Shown piece after piece: positions 1 through 11,234 of a DNA stretch of 64,000 nucleotides. How positions within the stretch are numbered: position 1 is the first letter of the stretch; every line of letters starts with the position of its first letter. The stretch is from assembly GCA_032718475.1 (NCBI GenBank), contig JAUCBJ010002626.1, positions 1 through 64,000 on the forward strand. The letters are read 5' to 3'. The stretch comes from Nemertoderma westbladi. Lineage: Eukaryota > Xenacoelomorpha > Nemertodermatida > Nemertodermatidae. Below the pieces are notes generated by a model. It was not told the DNA's origin. It saw only the letters and a list, made by a program, of their open reading frames with translations, and ran no database searches. The translations under genes were made by a program, and so were the position numbers.

Positions 1-373
1 TTTTCTCGCCATGCGTGCGCCTTACCGCTTCTTTCTGAGACAGGATTAGAGCAAGCCTAATGCGTCTTCCGTAAGCAATGGTTTTCCTATCACCGTCGTT
101 GTCTAACTTTATTTGATTAACTAATACAAACCTGTTGCAATTCTGAGGTAATTAATTTTTTCTCCATCATTGATATTGTGTGAATGTTGACGAGGTTAAA
201 GTAAATATCAGTTGTGATTACACATTCTTTTTGCTTTTCAACAATATCTTTCCTTATTTTAAGTATTCGTGATTTAGCGTATTGATCTGGGAATAAAAGA
301 ATATGTTGTAATATTAGTTAAATAAAGAGGCAACACTAGAGTCTTATACACTGGCAACAAACTAACCAGGACA
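1..373. other. AT-rich sequence without recognised gene
   Basis: No convincing coding region, RNA gene or repeat was recognised here. It lies to the left of the TTAA boundary of the piggyBac-like element. Confidence 0.5.
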
Positions 374-753
374 TTAACCCTTTCCATACCGGGGCATACC
401 CGTATGAGCCACAACCTACCCTCCCGTGGCACACCCGTATGGGCCATGTTATTATATTAAGTTCTATGGTTTCCTATGTATGACTGGGATGCCAGATAAG
501 TGTTACTATGCTCCCATTAGGTATTTGGGACAAGTAAAATGAGTATCCCTATACTCAGCAGCTGTCTGACAGTCCCTACCAATAGTGAAAGATGTCATGC
601 ATTTCTGTATAATTCAGTAGCACTGCAGTTGAAGAATGTATAGTCTTAACTATACATGGGTTTTAGCCTACGGCCATACAGTACCGTACACGTAATATTG
701 TCAAAGTCTGAAACTACCAGTAATATTGTTTTTATATTTTTATAACTATTTTC

Positions 754-1775
754 ATGCAAATGGCTACCTCCACGCGACGAACAAGCAAAGGACTGCGTTC
801 CCCAATTAATATATCAAAGCTGATGAATTGCGATTCCCGAGCTGCTCTTATTGTAGAAAAGAGCGACTACGATGCTCACGTATCCACGTGCCTGAAAGTT
901 TTGCCGATTTCGGCGAAGCCGTGTCTGCACTGCGACAAAAACGTCGCCGGTAACAATTATATGGGATGTGTTTTATGTAGTGCCGCGATCCACGCGAGCT
1001 GCCTGGGCGTGTCTTCTTCGGAATTGAAAACACTGGCAAAATGCAAACATTGTAAAATCATATGTTCCAGTTGTGATGCAAAGGGCCCACTTTCAACTAC
1101 TTCAAGTTCATCTAACTCTACTTCGAGTGCAAACATGGAATCATCACTAAAGAGTCCAATCGCTCCAATCGCGTCCAATCGCAATGATCTGGTTCAGATG
1201 ACTCCGGGAACAGCTGGACCACAGTGACGAGAAGGAAAAATGGTGGCGAAGTTCGGGCTCATGGTTCTAGTGATAATCTGGTTTCACTCGATGAAGTTAA
1301 TCGTGAAGTCCACGAGCAACAAAAACGTGAATGTAATATCGTCATTACTGGATTACCAGTGCCTCCAAATGCCTGTAATGATGTCGATGCTGTAAACATC
1401 TTCATCTCAACTGAATTCGATATCGACAACTCCAACCCTATTGAGAAGATCCTCTACCACAGGAATTCTTACGACAGTAAACCCAGCATGTTCATCATCA
1501 AACTCTCTTCAGTATCAACTAAGAATGAAATTTTCAAAGCAAAAAACAAACTACGTAACTCAGCAAACAGCTCCCAAGTGTACGTATCACGTGACTTAAC
1601 ACGACTTCAAGCTAAACAAGGGTACTTGCGACGTCAGGCAGGACGCGAGGCACACAGCGCTCAAAGCATACCAGGAACAAAAGCAAACTCAAACATGAAC
1701 TCAGTCAGCGTTAGTCCTCGGGTTCATGAAACAACATGTCTGAATGAATCGTCGATTGGGCCTTCACAGGCCTGA
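754..1775 (+). pseudogene. LINE ORF1, PHD-like zinc finger and RRM-like region, frameshifted
   Basis: The first frame (754-1227) carries a Cys/His cluster (CLHCDKN, CVLC, HASC, CKHC, CSSC) typical of the PHD-like zinc finger in ORF1 proteins of CR1/L2 LINEs. The next frame (to 1775) has CNIVITGLP and FIIKLSS, which resemble the RRM-like nucleic-acid-binding region of LINE ORF1 proteins. The two frames meet at about 1224 and need a frameshift to join. Presumed role: RNA binding in the LINE ribonucleoprotein. It is a relic here. Confidence 0.6.
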
Positions 1776-1874
1776 AATTCCTCGTACTCAGCCAATGCTA
1801 CCTGTACTGCTACCGATCTAAATTTATCTGATATCAAGGATGATAAGTCTGTTTTATCGCCGACATTAATTTAC

Positions 1875-2627
1875 ATGAACTGCAGCTCAATCCATAATAA
1901 ACTTTTAGCTCTTCGTTACTTGATTACAATTCACTCGGGTCATCCAATCATAGTTAGCCTAACAGAAACTCACCTGATCAATGATGAATCAGATGACATT
2001 TTCTCCTGCCCCGAGCTGAAGGATTTCTCTATTTTTCATCACAACCGACCTGGGAGTACAAGTTCAAATCGGGGCGGTGGGGTTGCCATGCTAATTTCTG
2101 ATAGTTTAGTGCCTACCTTGGTTGAAGGTACCTCGAGAGGTGAGTCTTTATGGGTTGACCTGCTTTCATATAAAACTCCTATCCATCTCAGCACTGTCTA
2201 TATTCCCGCTGCAACCGCTGACAACATCAGCTACTTAATTTCTGATCTTGAATACTTCTACCCCATCGACCTTACGAGACCCATAGTTATAACTGGAGAC
2301 TTCAATCTTCGAGAGATCGACTGGTCAGTTCCTGCACCTTGTAAGGGGAGCAAATACCCGACCATCGGTCAAAGATTTATTGATACGAATTCCGATAGGA
2401 AGCTAACCCAACTCGCTCTGGAACCCACTCATATTGATGGTAGGATTTTAGACCTCGTTTTCACTAGCGATCCGGGTCTGATTGATGAAACCTTTGTTGG
2501 CAGCATATTTGGTATTGCTGATAAACTCAGTGACCACTTTATAATAACCTGTTTGGGCCTTCCTCCTATCCATCACAAAAATCCCCCGAATCTGAAAAGG
2601 GATTGGGCTAAAGTGAACTGGAACTAA
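1875..2627 (+). pseudogene. LINE ORF2 N-terminus, APE-type endonuclease
   Basis: About 250 codons with endonuclease/exonuclease/phosphatase-fold motifs: SLTETHL (catalytic Glu), GGGVAMLIS, the VITGDFNLREIDW strand (Asp-Phe-Asn) and the SDHFII motif near the end. This domain nicks target DNA for target-primed reverse transcription. The frame closes just before the linker to RT, and the next frame continues the protein. Confidence 0.8.
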
Positions 2628-2642
2628 ATTTGTGGTACCGCT

Positions 2643-4723
2643 TTGTTACTTGATTGGACTGAAATTATAAATTCAAATTTTTCCCCAGAAACAAATCTAG
2701 AATCATTGGAGGTTATCCTCAACTCTCTTATTGAGGACTGTGTGCCCTTATCCAAGCCCAGATTGCGAACGGAAACGCCTCTGATAAAAAAGTTACTCCG
2801 AGCGATTTTTCGCATCCGACAAAAACTGAAGGTCTCTCGCCAACCTTGTCGCACTAAAGAGCTACAGGACAAATTATCTGCGTTGAATAAAACACTTGAA
2901 AATGCGTATCTTCTGAATCGGACCGAAAGTGAAAACAAAATCCTGAGTCATAAAAACTCTAAGAAATTCTGGAGGTACACCAAATCGAATTTCCGCCAGC
3001 AAACTAACAGTTCATCCCTAAAGAACGCCAATGGTGAACTGTTACAAATGACATGGAACAGGCCTCCTTCCTAAACGCAACGTTCCAAGCGGCATTCACG
3101 CTGGACAATGGTCAAAATTCACCACATCCAACCAAACACCTTCCGGGTCAGAAGTTATCTCATGTAAACTTTAACTCAGCTGAAGTCTATAAAATTTTGA
3201 ACAAGCTCAAGGTTGATAAAGCTTCTGGCCCCGATAAAATCCCAGCTGTTCTACTCAAGAAGCTGACAGTCTGGATTGCTGATCCAATCAGTCGCCTCTT
3301 TCAGCAATGCTTTGATGCTGGCGTCGTTCCGAGATCCTGGCGGTTGTCACACATCACCCCTTTGTATAAGAACAAAGGGGTTCGTACAGACCCTTCAAAC
3401 TACCGACCCATTTCTCTTACAAGTTTGCTGGTGAAGATTATGGAGATAATTGTACGTGACTTCATGTTCGCGTATCTAGTTCGCATAAAGACAATCAGTC
3501 ATCACCAACATGATTTCCTGAAAGCAAAATCAACTTTTACTCAATTGCTTGAATGCTTTGCTGGATTGGTCAAGATACCGCAATCTAAGTGTTGGGATGG
3601 ATGTTATCTACACCGACTTTCAACGTGCATTCGATAAAGTGTCACACGTAAAACTACTAGTGGCCCACTGCTGGTTTGGCTCACTGTTTTCCTCTCGGAT
3701 CGCTGGCAGCTAACTGTAGTAAATGGGTCCCTGTCCTCTCCTGTTCTCGTCACCAGTGGGGTGCCTCAAGGGAGCATGATTGCGCTATTGTTCTTCATCG
3801 TTTTTATAAATGACATAGTTGAGTGAATATCCCCTGACACACAAATTAAAATGTATGCTGATGATACAAAATTATATCATGCAATATTCTCACCAAGCGA
3901 TGCGTTATCACTTCAACATGATATAGATTCTCTGCTAGCCTGGTCCAGACAGTGACAAATGAACTTTAATGTAAATAAATGCAGTGTAGTTCAACTCCAA
4001 TCCCCTCAGGCAAGGACAACCCGCGACTATCTCATGGATGGTACAGTCTTAACAAATTCCAGCGAAACGAGAGACCTGGGTATAATTATTTCTCCAGACC
4101 TTCGGTACAGCGAGCATGTGGCACTTATCTCTGCAAAAGCGAGAAATGTATGCTGCCAGATCCGCAGAGCCTTCGGCCACCATGACTCCTCTTTTCAATG
4201 GGGTCTATATTGCTCATACCCCAGGCCCATTCTGGAACACAACAGTTCGATCTGGTGCCCTTACCTTGATAAGGATATAAATATTTTAGAACGTATTCAG
4301 CGCTCATTCGTCCGTTACCTCCCAGGAATGTATGGCCTCAGCTATGCGGATAGATTATTAAAGTTTCTCGCGAATCCTCTGGAATCTCGCAGAATTTTCG
4401 ACGATCTCGTGGAAATGTTTAAACTAATTAAAGGTCTTAGTCCCCTCAGCGATATAAATATATTTCAGGTCATATCACGAACAACCAGAGGTAATGGCTG
4501 CAAGATCTTTCTTCCTCGCTCGATCAATTGCACTCACCAGAATAATTTCGCGGTTCGGTGTGTTACCCTTTGGAACAGTCTCCCCCCAAATGTAGTCATG
4601 TCATCGAGCGTAATGATCTTCAAGGCAAAACTCGCTAACGTGAATCTGTTGCCCTACTGGAAGGCTACGTTCAATGATGTTTATATACCCCCCCCCCCCC
4701 CCCCCCCCCCCCCCTCCACGTAA
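2643..4723 (+). pseudogene. LINE ORF2 reverse transcriptase, fragmented
   Basis: Three main frames (2643-3074, 3053-3637, 3959-4723) and short pieces between them keep the order of a non-LTR reverse transcriptase. Visible are KASGPDKIP, NYRPISLTS, a GVPQGS motif near 3757, and YADDTKL near 3853 with both catalytic aspartates. The C-terminal part (3959-4723) keeps the usual DLGIIIS and post-RT thumb region. Frameshifts lie at about 3060 and 3640, and in-frame stops at about 3824 and 3954. The C run at 4688-4714 encodes the proline tail. Confidence 0.8.
4688..4714 (+). repeat. poly-C tract
   Basis: An uninterrupted run of 27 C at the end of the LINE coding region. Length may be inaccurate because of sequencing or assembly limits. 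Confidence 0.8.
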
Positions 4724-5450
4724 TTAATTCACAAATGTGACATATTTTTAAGCTATCTATATTATTTATGTTAAATTGTTGTTTATCTTTATAATAATTT
4801 AGTTTTAACTTACTTACTACTACTCTGTTGTGCTTTCTGCATGTCTGGGTGTCTCTTTTAATTATTCTATTTTTGTGATGTATATTTTTATCATGTATTT
4901 GTCATTAAACAAATTCAAAAATTCAAGAAAAATTCAAATTCAACTAACTGTACAGCAGTAGTATACACTAATAAATAGCGCCAACTGCAGCATTTCACAG
5001 TTTATTATTTCACTAATTTATTTCACTAGTTATAACTCTGTCCCTATCAGTACTCGTATCATTTAAAAGCCTCGTTGTGCTCGTCCTGTTATTCTGGTGG
5101 CCAAATTAGATAGCCTGCAAAATGTATATTTTACTTCTGATCAAAATGATATTCTAATCTTGGTCATTTAAGGCTGACATTTCTCGTTTTATTGATGGCT
5201 CACCGGTATGAGCCACGGTCCAGGGTGGACATAAAATGACTGGTCCACCAGGCATATTCAATATTATCTTCTGCGGTATGGAAACGGTTAAGCCAAAAAT
5301 AGTACTCGGCCACTGGGGCCATCAAAAAACACAAACAAAAACAACGTAAACAAAAACAAACATATTGACATGCTCAACATACAGGTATGTATTAATTGCA
5401 ACCCAAACCCTAACAGCCATACTCTAAAAATGATACCGGTAGTAAACTGC

Positions 5451-6300
5451 ACGATAGCTACGCCTATATTCTATAAGAAAATATATGACATTTTCGTATC
5501 CGCCAAAGGGATAGGACAAGGGCAAAAATAATTAATTTATCTAAAATATGGTTGCGTTTCGGTGTCTGAGACCAGTACGCTGCTAATCTTCGACACCATC
5601 GTCAGCTGGACAGAAAATTAGGATAGTTTGGGATAGGTGGTAACAGTTAATTGGTGCGACTATTTTAAGGCATTTGTGAAATATGGATAGGTTTTGGCTA
5701 ATTTTCTATCCAGCTGAAGACAGAGGCGTAGCGACGGGGGGTGGGGAACGTTCCCCCGGGCGCACTCACCCAGGCGCGCTGAAATGTCAGGGAATTCTTG
5801 TATAAATAGAACAAATCAGTGAAATTCAGGGATTGTGATACAGTATTTAAGGGACATGTGTCATAAACTAAAATGTCGAAAATTTTTATCTGCTCACTTC
5901 GCTCGCCATTCTATATATTATAAGTGCACTACTACTGTATGTACTACTGTATATCAAACTTGTGTAAAATAGATTTAGTTATACAGTAGTTATACACTTA
6001 TACAGTTTACTGTTACATATATAATATTTAAGAAAACAACGTCATAAAAGAAAAGTTAAAATAATTGAAGGTAAGGGGGGGGGGGGGGGGCATCCATCTC
6101 AGCTTCATTCCCCTGGGCGCCAGAGAGGCACGCTACGCCTTTGGCTGAAGATGGTGTCGGAGATAAGCGCTTGTACTGGTCCAAGACACCGAAACGCAAA
6201 ACTATTTTTGATAAATTAATTTCTTTCGCCCTATAGTCCTATCCCTTTTGTGGCGACAAAAATGTCATATTTTCAAATAGAATCTAGGCGTAGTTATCGT
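5451..6300. mobile_element. Foldback (long inverted repeat) element
   Basis: The left arm (about 5451-5623) matches the reverse complement of the right arm (about 5697-5720 plus 6144-6300) with roughly 80-85% identity by eye. The loop is about 75 bp. Both arms contain GGTGTC paired with GACACC followed by GAAACGC. The right arm is interrupted by an hAT-like MITE. No coding capacity was seen. Confidence 0.65.
5721..6143. mobile_element. hAT-like MITE with 8-bp target duplication
   Basis: Ends are CAGAGGCGTAGCG on the left and, on the other strand, CAAAGGCGTAGCG on the right. The flanks GCTGAAGA (5713-5720) and GCTGAAGA (6144-6151) form a perfect 8-bp target duplication, the length made by hAT transposases. 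CAGRGGCGTAGC-type ends are common in hAT MITEs. There is no transposase. A run of 16 G lies at 6075-6090. Confidence 0.75.
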
Positions 6301-7530
6301 GGGGTTGAGATAAAACATTTTAGAAATGTCTGAAATGAAATGAGATGAAATGAAATGAAACCATCAGCCATTTCGTATTATCGTTTATAATTCTTTCTCC
6401 TGATTGATACCTGGCACATAGGCCTATACTGTATTCTAGACTTCAGACTGAGTTGTTGTGAGGTCTTAAATCGACTGCAGTTACCCAGCTTGCCTCTACA
6501 GTAGGTTGGTAAAGCGATATGAGGGGACATCCTGCTTAGATTTTGATTGTGGGGCGAGCCACGAAGTGAGTGAGCCTTAGCGTAGTGGTACCATTAATCA
6601 ACCTGTCGTTCTGTCGTTCTGTCGTTCTGTCGTGTTCAATTTTAAACGTTAATAACTCGGCCAATCTTTGATGAAATCTATCCAAACTTGGTACACATGT
6701 TGTTTGGCAAAAGTTTAGAAATTTTCCAAGTAGAATTTCCGTGTGGCCTTCGAGAAGCTAAGATAATAGCAGTTAATTAGTTAATTAAGTTGATTACGGT
6801 GAAAACACCATTTTCAACCTGCCTTTTAAAGGAAATTAATTGTTTTACAGTATAAGATTTAAATAATTATAATTAAAAATTATACAGATGTAATCCACAT
6901 ACGCCATTCTATTATAGTTTTTAATTAGTTCGAGTGATTTGCTTTAATAATTGTGTCTTTAATTGATCTAAAGTAATTAAAACGGCATAAAAAATTGATT
7001 CTCATTAAATACTGATCATTTATTGGCCAACTTGCAAGTTGGCTGGTACATAGATGGGGGATGTGTGTGTAAGGGAGCCAGTTGCTGGGAATGCCAGTGG
7101 AGGGGGGTTGTATGTAACTAGCCACACGGCTGCCAGCTAGACCTAACGAGATTGAAACCTGCATTCCCTACCTCCTATTACACAATAGAGTCTGTGTTCT
7201 TTAGTCTCAGGTAATAGACAGATCTCATTTAATGATTGTCAGTCAATAAGATTACCACTGCAGAAGGCTTATATCCAAAATTGTTTATTTCTCAAAATAT
7301 TATGCTTATTATTTTTTGATGGGATTTCTGTGTATTTTAATTGTCTAAGTTTTCAGAGGCATTAACAGTATATTAAATAAATTATTTGAATATCATTCAT
7401 TACTGCATCGACTGTATTTAGTACTGCGTAGATTATATTCCTATAAACCACCTGGCTTCGCATATTGAACGTGCGATTGTAAATAAGTTCGTGCTACCTT
7501 CCGTGGGTGGTAGATGTCGCGGTTATGTAT
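6301..7530. other. Noncoding, AT-rich, short repeats
   Basis: No gene recognised. It contains four copies of an 8-bp unit CTGTCGTT (6603-6633), followed by an AT-rich stretch that looks like a dispersed repeat, and a short run of GAAAT repeats at about 6335-6360. Confidence 0.45.
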
Positions 7531-7596
7531 TGGTGGGTGGGAAGGGTGGGGGGGGGGGGGGGGTGGGGTGGGGTGGGGTGGGGTGGGGTGGGGGTG
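7531..7596 (+). repeat. (GGGGT)n G-rich repeat
   Basis: A run of 16 G followed by about six GGGGT units. Multiple adjacent G tracts make a G-quadruplex likely on this strand. No gene is directly attached to it. Confidence 0.85.
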
Positions 7597-8329
7597 CAGA
7601 TTTAAAGGGCTGAACACGTACTGTCCCTCTTTTTTTGATTGATTGGCGGTGTGGTTAAATTTCTAAATTTTACTAATTTATAAAGTTAAATACTGATTTT
7701 GTGATACAGTCGCTCGATATTAATTTGTATCTCATAACTGGGCCTCGTGCTGCGCGAAGGCCCCACGAACGTGTAATTCTTACGAGTTGACACATAATAA
7801 AAGTTTATGTCACGTGATGCGCGAATACTTTACTTTGTGTACTATGCATGTACAGTAGCATGTACTAACACATTTCGTACTGATAAAAGTAATTTGCATT
7901 TAAAGTGAGAATAAAAATGAAGTGATAATTACGTAGATAATTGTTTAACTCCTATTCTAAGGAAGAAAAGACCCTAAAGCAGAAATATTATTTTATTGCA
8001 GCAGGACTGCTTCTACTCCAGACTCCAGGCCAGAAAAACCCTGAAGTAGAACCCTGTGGGGGTATCTGCACCGTATTCCAGAATGTATTATTTCAATTTA
8101 TATTAATGCGTGCTGCTTTATTATCGGTAAGTACTGGTTCAGTATGCGTACCCGTACACCCCACCATGAAATTTGAAACAGAGAGTTAGTTTAATCTGGC
8201 AGTGATTTTTTATATCCTTTTATTTGACTTTTTTGTCCTCCTTTTTTTACGAATTGTGCACAATGACTTTTGTTGTCCCTTTAATGACTTTTGTTGTCCT
8301 TTAATGACTTTTTATGCATGTATTTCTTC
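7597..8329. other. Noncoding, no recognised gene
   Basis: Short open frames here (for example 7941-8189) have no recognisable domain and biased low-complexity content. A short hairpin GGGCCT/AGGCCC occurs at about 7740-7763. Confidence 0.4.
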
Positions 8330-8530
8330 AAACTGTCAGACTGCTGATTTCTGGACTGTCAGACAGTTGATTTCAACATGCCTATGCCCAAACATTCAAA
8401 ATTTGTTGATTTCTGGTCTGTCGGACAGTTGGTTTCACTATGCCTGGGCCAAAACATTCAAAATTCCATGATTTATCGACTATGGGATAGATTTCCATAT
8501 GCGCCTGTGGTAAAAGACTCCAAATGTAAT
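8330..8530 (+). repeat. Degenerate ~62-bp tandem repeat
   Basis: Three diverged copies, starting near 8345, 8408 and 8470, share GATTTCTGG, GTCAGACAGTTG and CAAAACATTCAAAA-like segments. The third copy is the most diverged. Confidence 0.55.
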
Positions 8531-8609
8531 AGTTTGTGGTTGTTGTCGATAAATTGATTACCACATGACGTAGCAAAACACTCATTTTATAGCCAAAAAC
8601 AATTACCAA

Positions 8610-10112
8610 TTGATGGAAAGGAGCAGGTTAGAGAGACCGGATTTTCTAACCAGAACAATAAACAGCTTCACTTTACCAAATGAAGGAAAGGGAGCAGGTT
8701 ACAGAGGCTGGCCTTTCTAACCAAAACAATAAACGCGGTCACTTTACAAAATCAGGGAAAGGAGCGTTACAGAGGCGGGATTTTCTAACAAAAACAATAA
8801 ACAATCACTTTACCAAATAAAGGAAAGGAGCAGGTTACATAGATGGTCTTTTCTTACCAAAACAATAAACGATAACATTCCCAATCGAGGGAGAGGAGCA
8901 GGTTAAAGAGGCGAACTTTTCTAACCAAAACAATAAACGATCACTTTACCAAATCAGGGAAAGGAGCAGGTTACAGAGGCGGGATTTTCTAACCAAAACA
9001 ATAAACGATCACTTAACTAATTGAGGGAAAGGAGCAGGTTACAGAGGCGGAATTTTCTAACCAAAACAATAAACGATCATACTACTACTACTAGGATCGG
9101 CATGCTGCATTGCAGCTGCATTTTTAAGAATGCTGTGCCGGCTTGTCAACAAAATTGCACCGCCACAACTCCCTATCACCCATGACATTTGCTAGATCAT
9201 CTGCATCTTTAAGGCCAGTGTCCTTTAAGATGCGTCTCAAGAAAGTCATGGGCTGTCCACCATGCTTATTCACTCCATGAGGCTGCCAAAGTACAAGATT
9301 ATGCACTGGCTGGTCCTCACGGCGAAAGCAATGTCCTGCAAAGCGGAGGCGATTTTGTTCCAGTGTCAAGCTTGGGGGAACCAATGAGACACCTCCAATG
9401 TTATATAGTGTCTGGTTGGAGATGTGTGCATTGTACTTGACACAATGAACCCGGCGTAGCATTCTTGTGAATGTGCCATCCAGAGATTTGGTGTCCTCAG
9501 CAGTTAGAGCCCAGCATGGACTCCCGTAGAGGAGTACTGGAACTACTGCTGCTCTAAATAATCGGACCTTAAGTTTCCGATTAATTCTCGGTGACTTCCA
9601 AATCCTGGAAAGCCTATTCAAGGCTGCCCATGCCTTTCCCTTACGTATTCGAAGGTCCTCACCTGACTTCCGGATCCATGATCCCAGGTAACAGAAGTCG
9701 TCCACATGCTCAAGCATACCATCCTTTGAGCTTATGCTCATCCGATCAGAAGACTTGCTGAGGACTTTCAAAGTTAACGGTCAGAATTGTGGTCTTTCTG
9801 GAGTTAATAAAAAGACCAACACTAGAAGCAGCATGTTCTAATGAGCTGAGGAGCCGTTGGGCTCCCTCTAATGATTCTGAGAGTACTCCTAAGTCATCAG
9901 CAACTAATTTCTTTTAACTAATCATTTAACTAATTGAGGGAAAGGGGCGGGTTACGGAGGCGGGATTTTCTACAAAAACAATAAACAGTCACTTTACCAA
10001 ATGAAGGAAAGGAGCAGATTACAGAGGTGGGCCTTTCTAACCAAAACAATAAACGGTAACTTTACCAAATCAGGGAAAGGAGCAGGTCACAGAGGCGGGA
10101 TTTTCAGGTCAG
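8610..10112 (+). repeat. ~65-bp minisatellite array, interrupted by a LINE
   Basis: Repeated units contain GGAAAGGAGCAGGTTACAG, GGGATTTTCTAACC, AAAACAATAAACGATCACTT and TACCAAAT. About seven units lie at 8610-9078 and three at 9920-10112. The LINE fragment at 9079-9904 splits the array. Related units reappear at 28740-28930 on the far side of BEL/Pao element 1. Confidence 0.75.
9079..9904 (-). mobile_element. RTE-like LINE, 3' fragment
   Basis: A minus-strand, 5'-truncated copy with the ORF at 9124-9771, which encodes the post-RT C-terminal region (FCYLGSWIRKSGEDLRIRKG, then YGSPCWALT and MLRRVHCV). It is nearly identical to the 3' part of the copy at 11235-13538. The 3' end is a (TAG)n repeat rather than poly-A, as is usual for RTE-type LINEs. 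Truncation falls just after the catalytic ADD region, so this copy is inactive. Confidence 0.75.
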
Positions 10113-10639
10113 TATGGATATGAACTATAACTAAAATAACTATTCAGGTACTGAACTGCAAACTGAGCTGCGATATGTTGTACTGTACCGGTACAGCGGT
10201 AGGTACATGTGCACGTCTGTACGTACTGACGTACTTGTGCTGATGTAGGACGTGCTGATTGTACACTTGTACTGTACAGGCTGACCAGGGTGCAAGACAG
10301 CAAGAAAATATCTGAATATTAAAATGTTAAATATTAAAATTTGAATATTAAATAAATAATTTAAAAATAAAAATTATTAATTTATAATATAATTTATCGA
10401 ATATTTATATTTTATTTAATCGACAATTCTAAAGAAATGCGATAACATTGTACTAATTTACTGCTAAATATGGTCCAGATAAAAATATACGAATTATTAT
10501 TAGTCAGTTAGTAGGAATAATATACTAATACTAATATACTAGTAAAATATACTAGATGTACAGTATTATCATTTTACTCTGCAGTATTTTTGCCGGATAA
10601 AACATAACATACAGTAACTAAACAAGGTAATGATCCAAA
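10113..10639. other. AT-rich noncoding sequence
   Basis: No gene recognised. Rich in GTAC-type palindromes (10180-10280) and in long A/T runs (10300-10560). Confidence 0.4.
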
Positions 10640-10881
10640 CTTCGAAAATTCTACAAATTTATCCTTCGTTTAGAAGGATAATTTATCCTTCGAATAGTAG
10701 CAAAAATTATCATTCTAAACGAAGGATAAAAATTAGCAATTAATCCACCCTTCGAAAAGTCTACAAATTTATCCTTCGTTTAGAAGGTTAATTTATCCGG
10801 CGAATAGTAGGCATATTTATACTTCTATTTGCCGGCTAAAAACTAGCAAAATCTTCAGAACCTTCGAATAGTCTTCAAATA
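10640..10881. repeat. Short palindromic repeats around ATCCTTCG/CGAAGGAT
   Basis: Repeated blocks of ATTTATCCTTCGTTTAGAAG, TTATCCTTCGAATAGTAG and their complements form several hairpins. A related piece (GAAGGATAATTTATCC) lies directly right of BEL/Pao element 1 at 28517, so the element appears to have landed inside this repeat. Confidence 0.6.
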
Positions 10882-11234
10882 GGGTCGCGCTTTTAGACCT
10901 TTAGCAGTTTAACCTGCCAAATTTGGATGTCTTCTAGATAATAAATCGACTTTAGCCTATGACGAGTATTTGATACACTACATTAGCCGAAGCCAGTCTA
11001 TGCGCGACCATTCACCCGTTGGATATACCCGGGAGACTGGATTCGGAGGCTTAACCTTATTGCGGTGTAGGCCTACTGTATTATTCGACTGATCGTAATA
11101 TATAATCTCTGACAAATATTATTCACTTTCGGGAAATATTAACAGTTCCTTTAGGACGTGGCGCTCTAAATATGTAAACAGAGTTATGACTTAAACTAGA
11201 CACAACGGGATGGCTATGGATTCACGTATATAGC

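Larger units (their letters stand above)
754..4935 (+). mobile_element. CR1/L2-type non-LTR retrotransposon, degraded
   Basis: A LINE with the order ORF1 (zinc finger plus RRM-like region), APE-type endonuclease, reverse transcriptase. Several frameshifts and stops break the frame (about 1210-1225, 1775, 2627, 3074, 3640, 3830 and 3955), so it is not autonomous. The 3' end is AT-rich with short repeats around ATTCAAA (about 4905-4945), as in CR1/L2-type LINEs. A long C run lies at the end of the RT frame. The 5' limit is uncertain. CR1, L2 and related jockey-group clades cannot be separated here without a tree. Confidence 0.75.
374..5291. mobile_element. piggyBac-like MITE split by a LINE
   Basis: The left end reads TTAACCCTTTCCATACCG (from 374). 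The right end, read on the other strand, is TTAACCGTTTCCATACCG (ending at 5291). These are imperfect terminal inverted repeats that begin in TTAA, the target duplicated by piggyBac transposons. Short internal motifs around GTATGAGCC occur near both ends (about 395-445 and 5205-5215). No transposase is present, so it is called a non-autonomous MITE. The CR1/L2-type LINE sits inside it. Family assignment rests only on the TTAA target and the CCYTT-type ends. Confidence 0.55.

Noticed and set aside
7941-8609. Small ORFs near the minisatellite
   Set aside because: No recognised domain; partly inside the degenerate 62-bp repeat.
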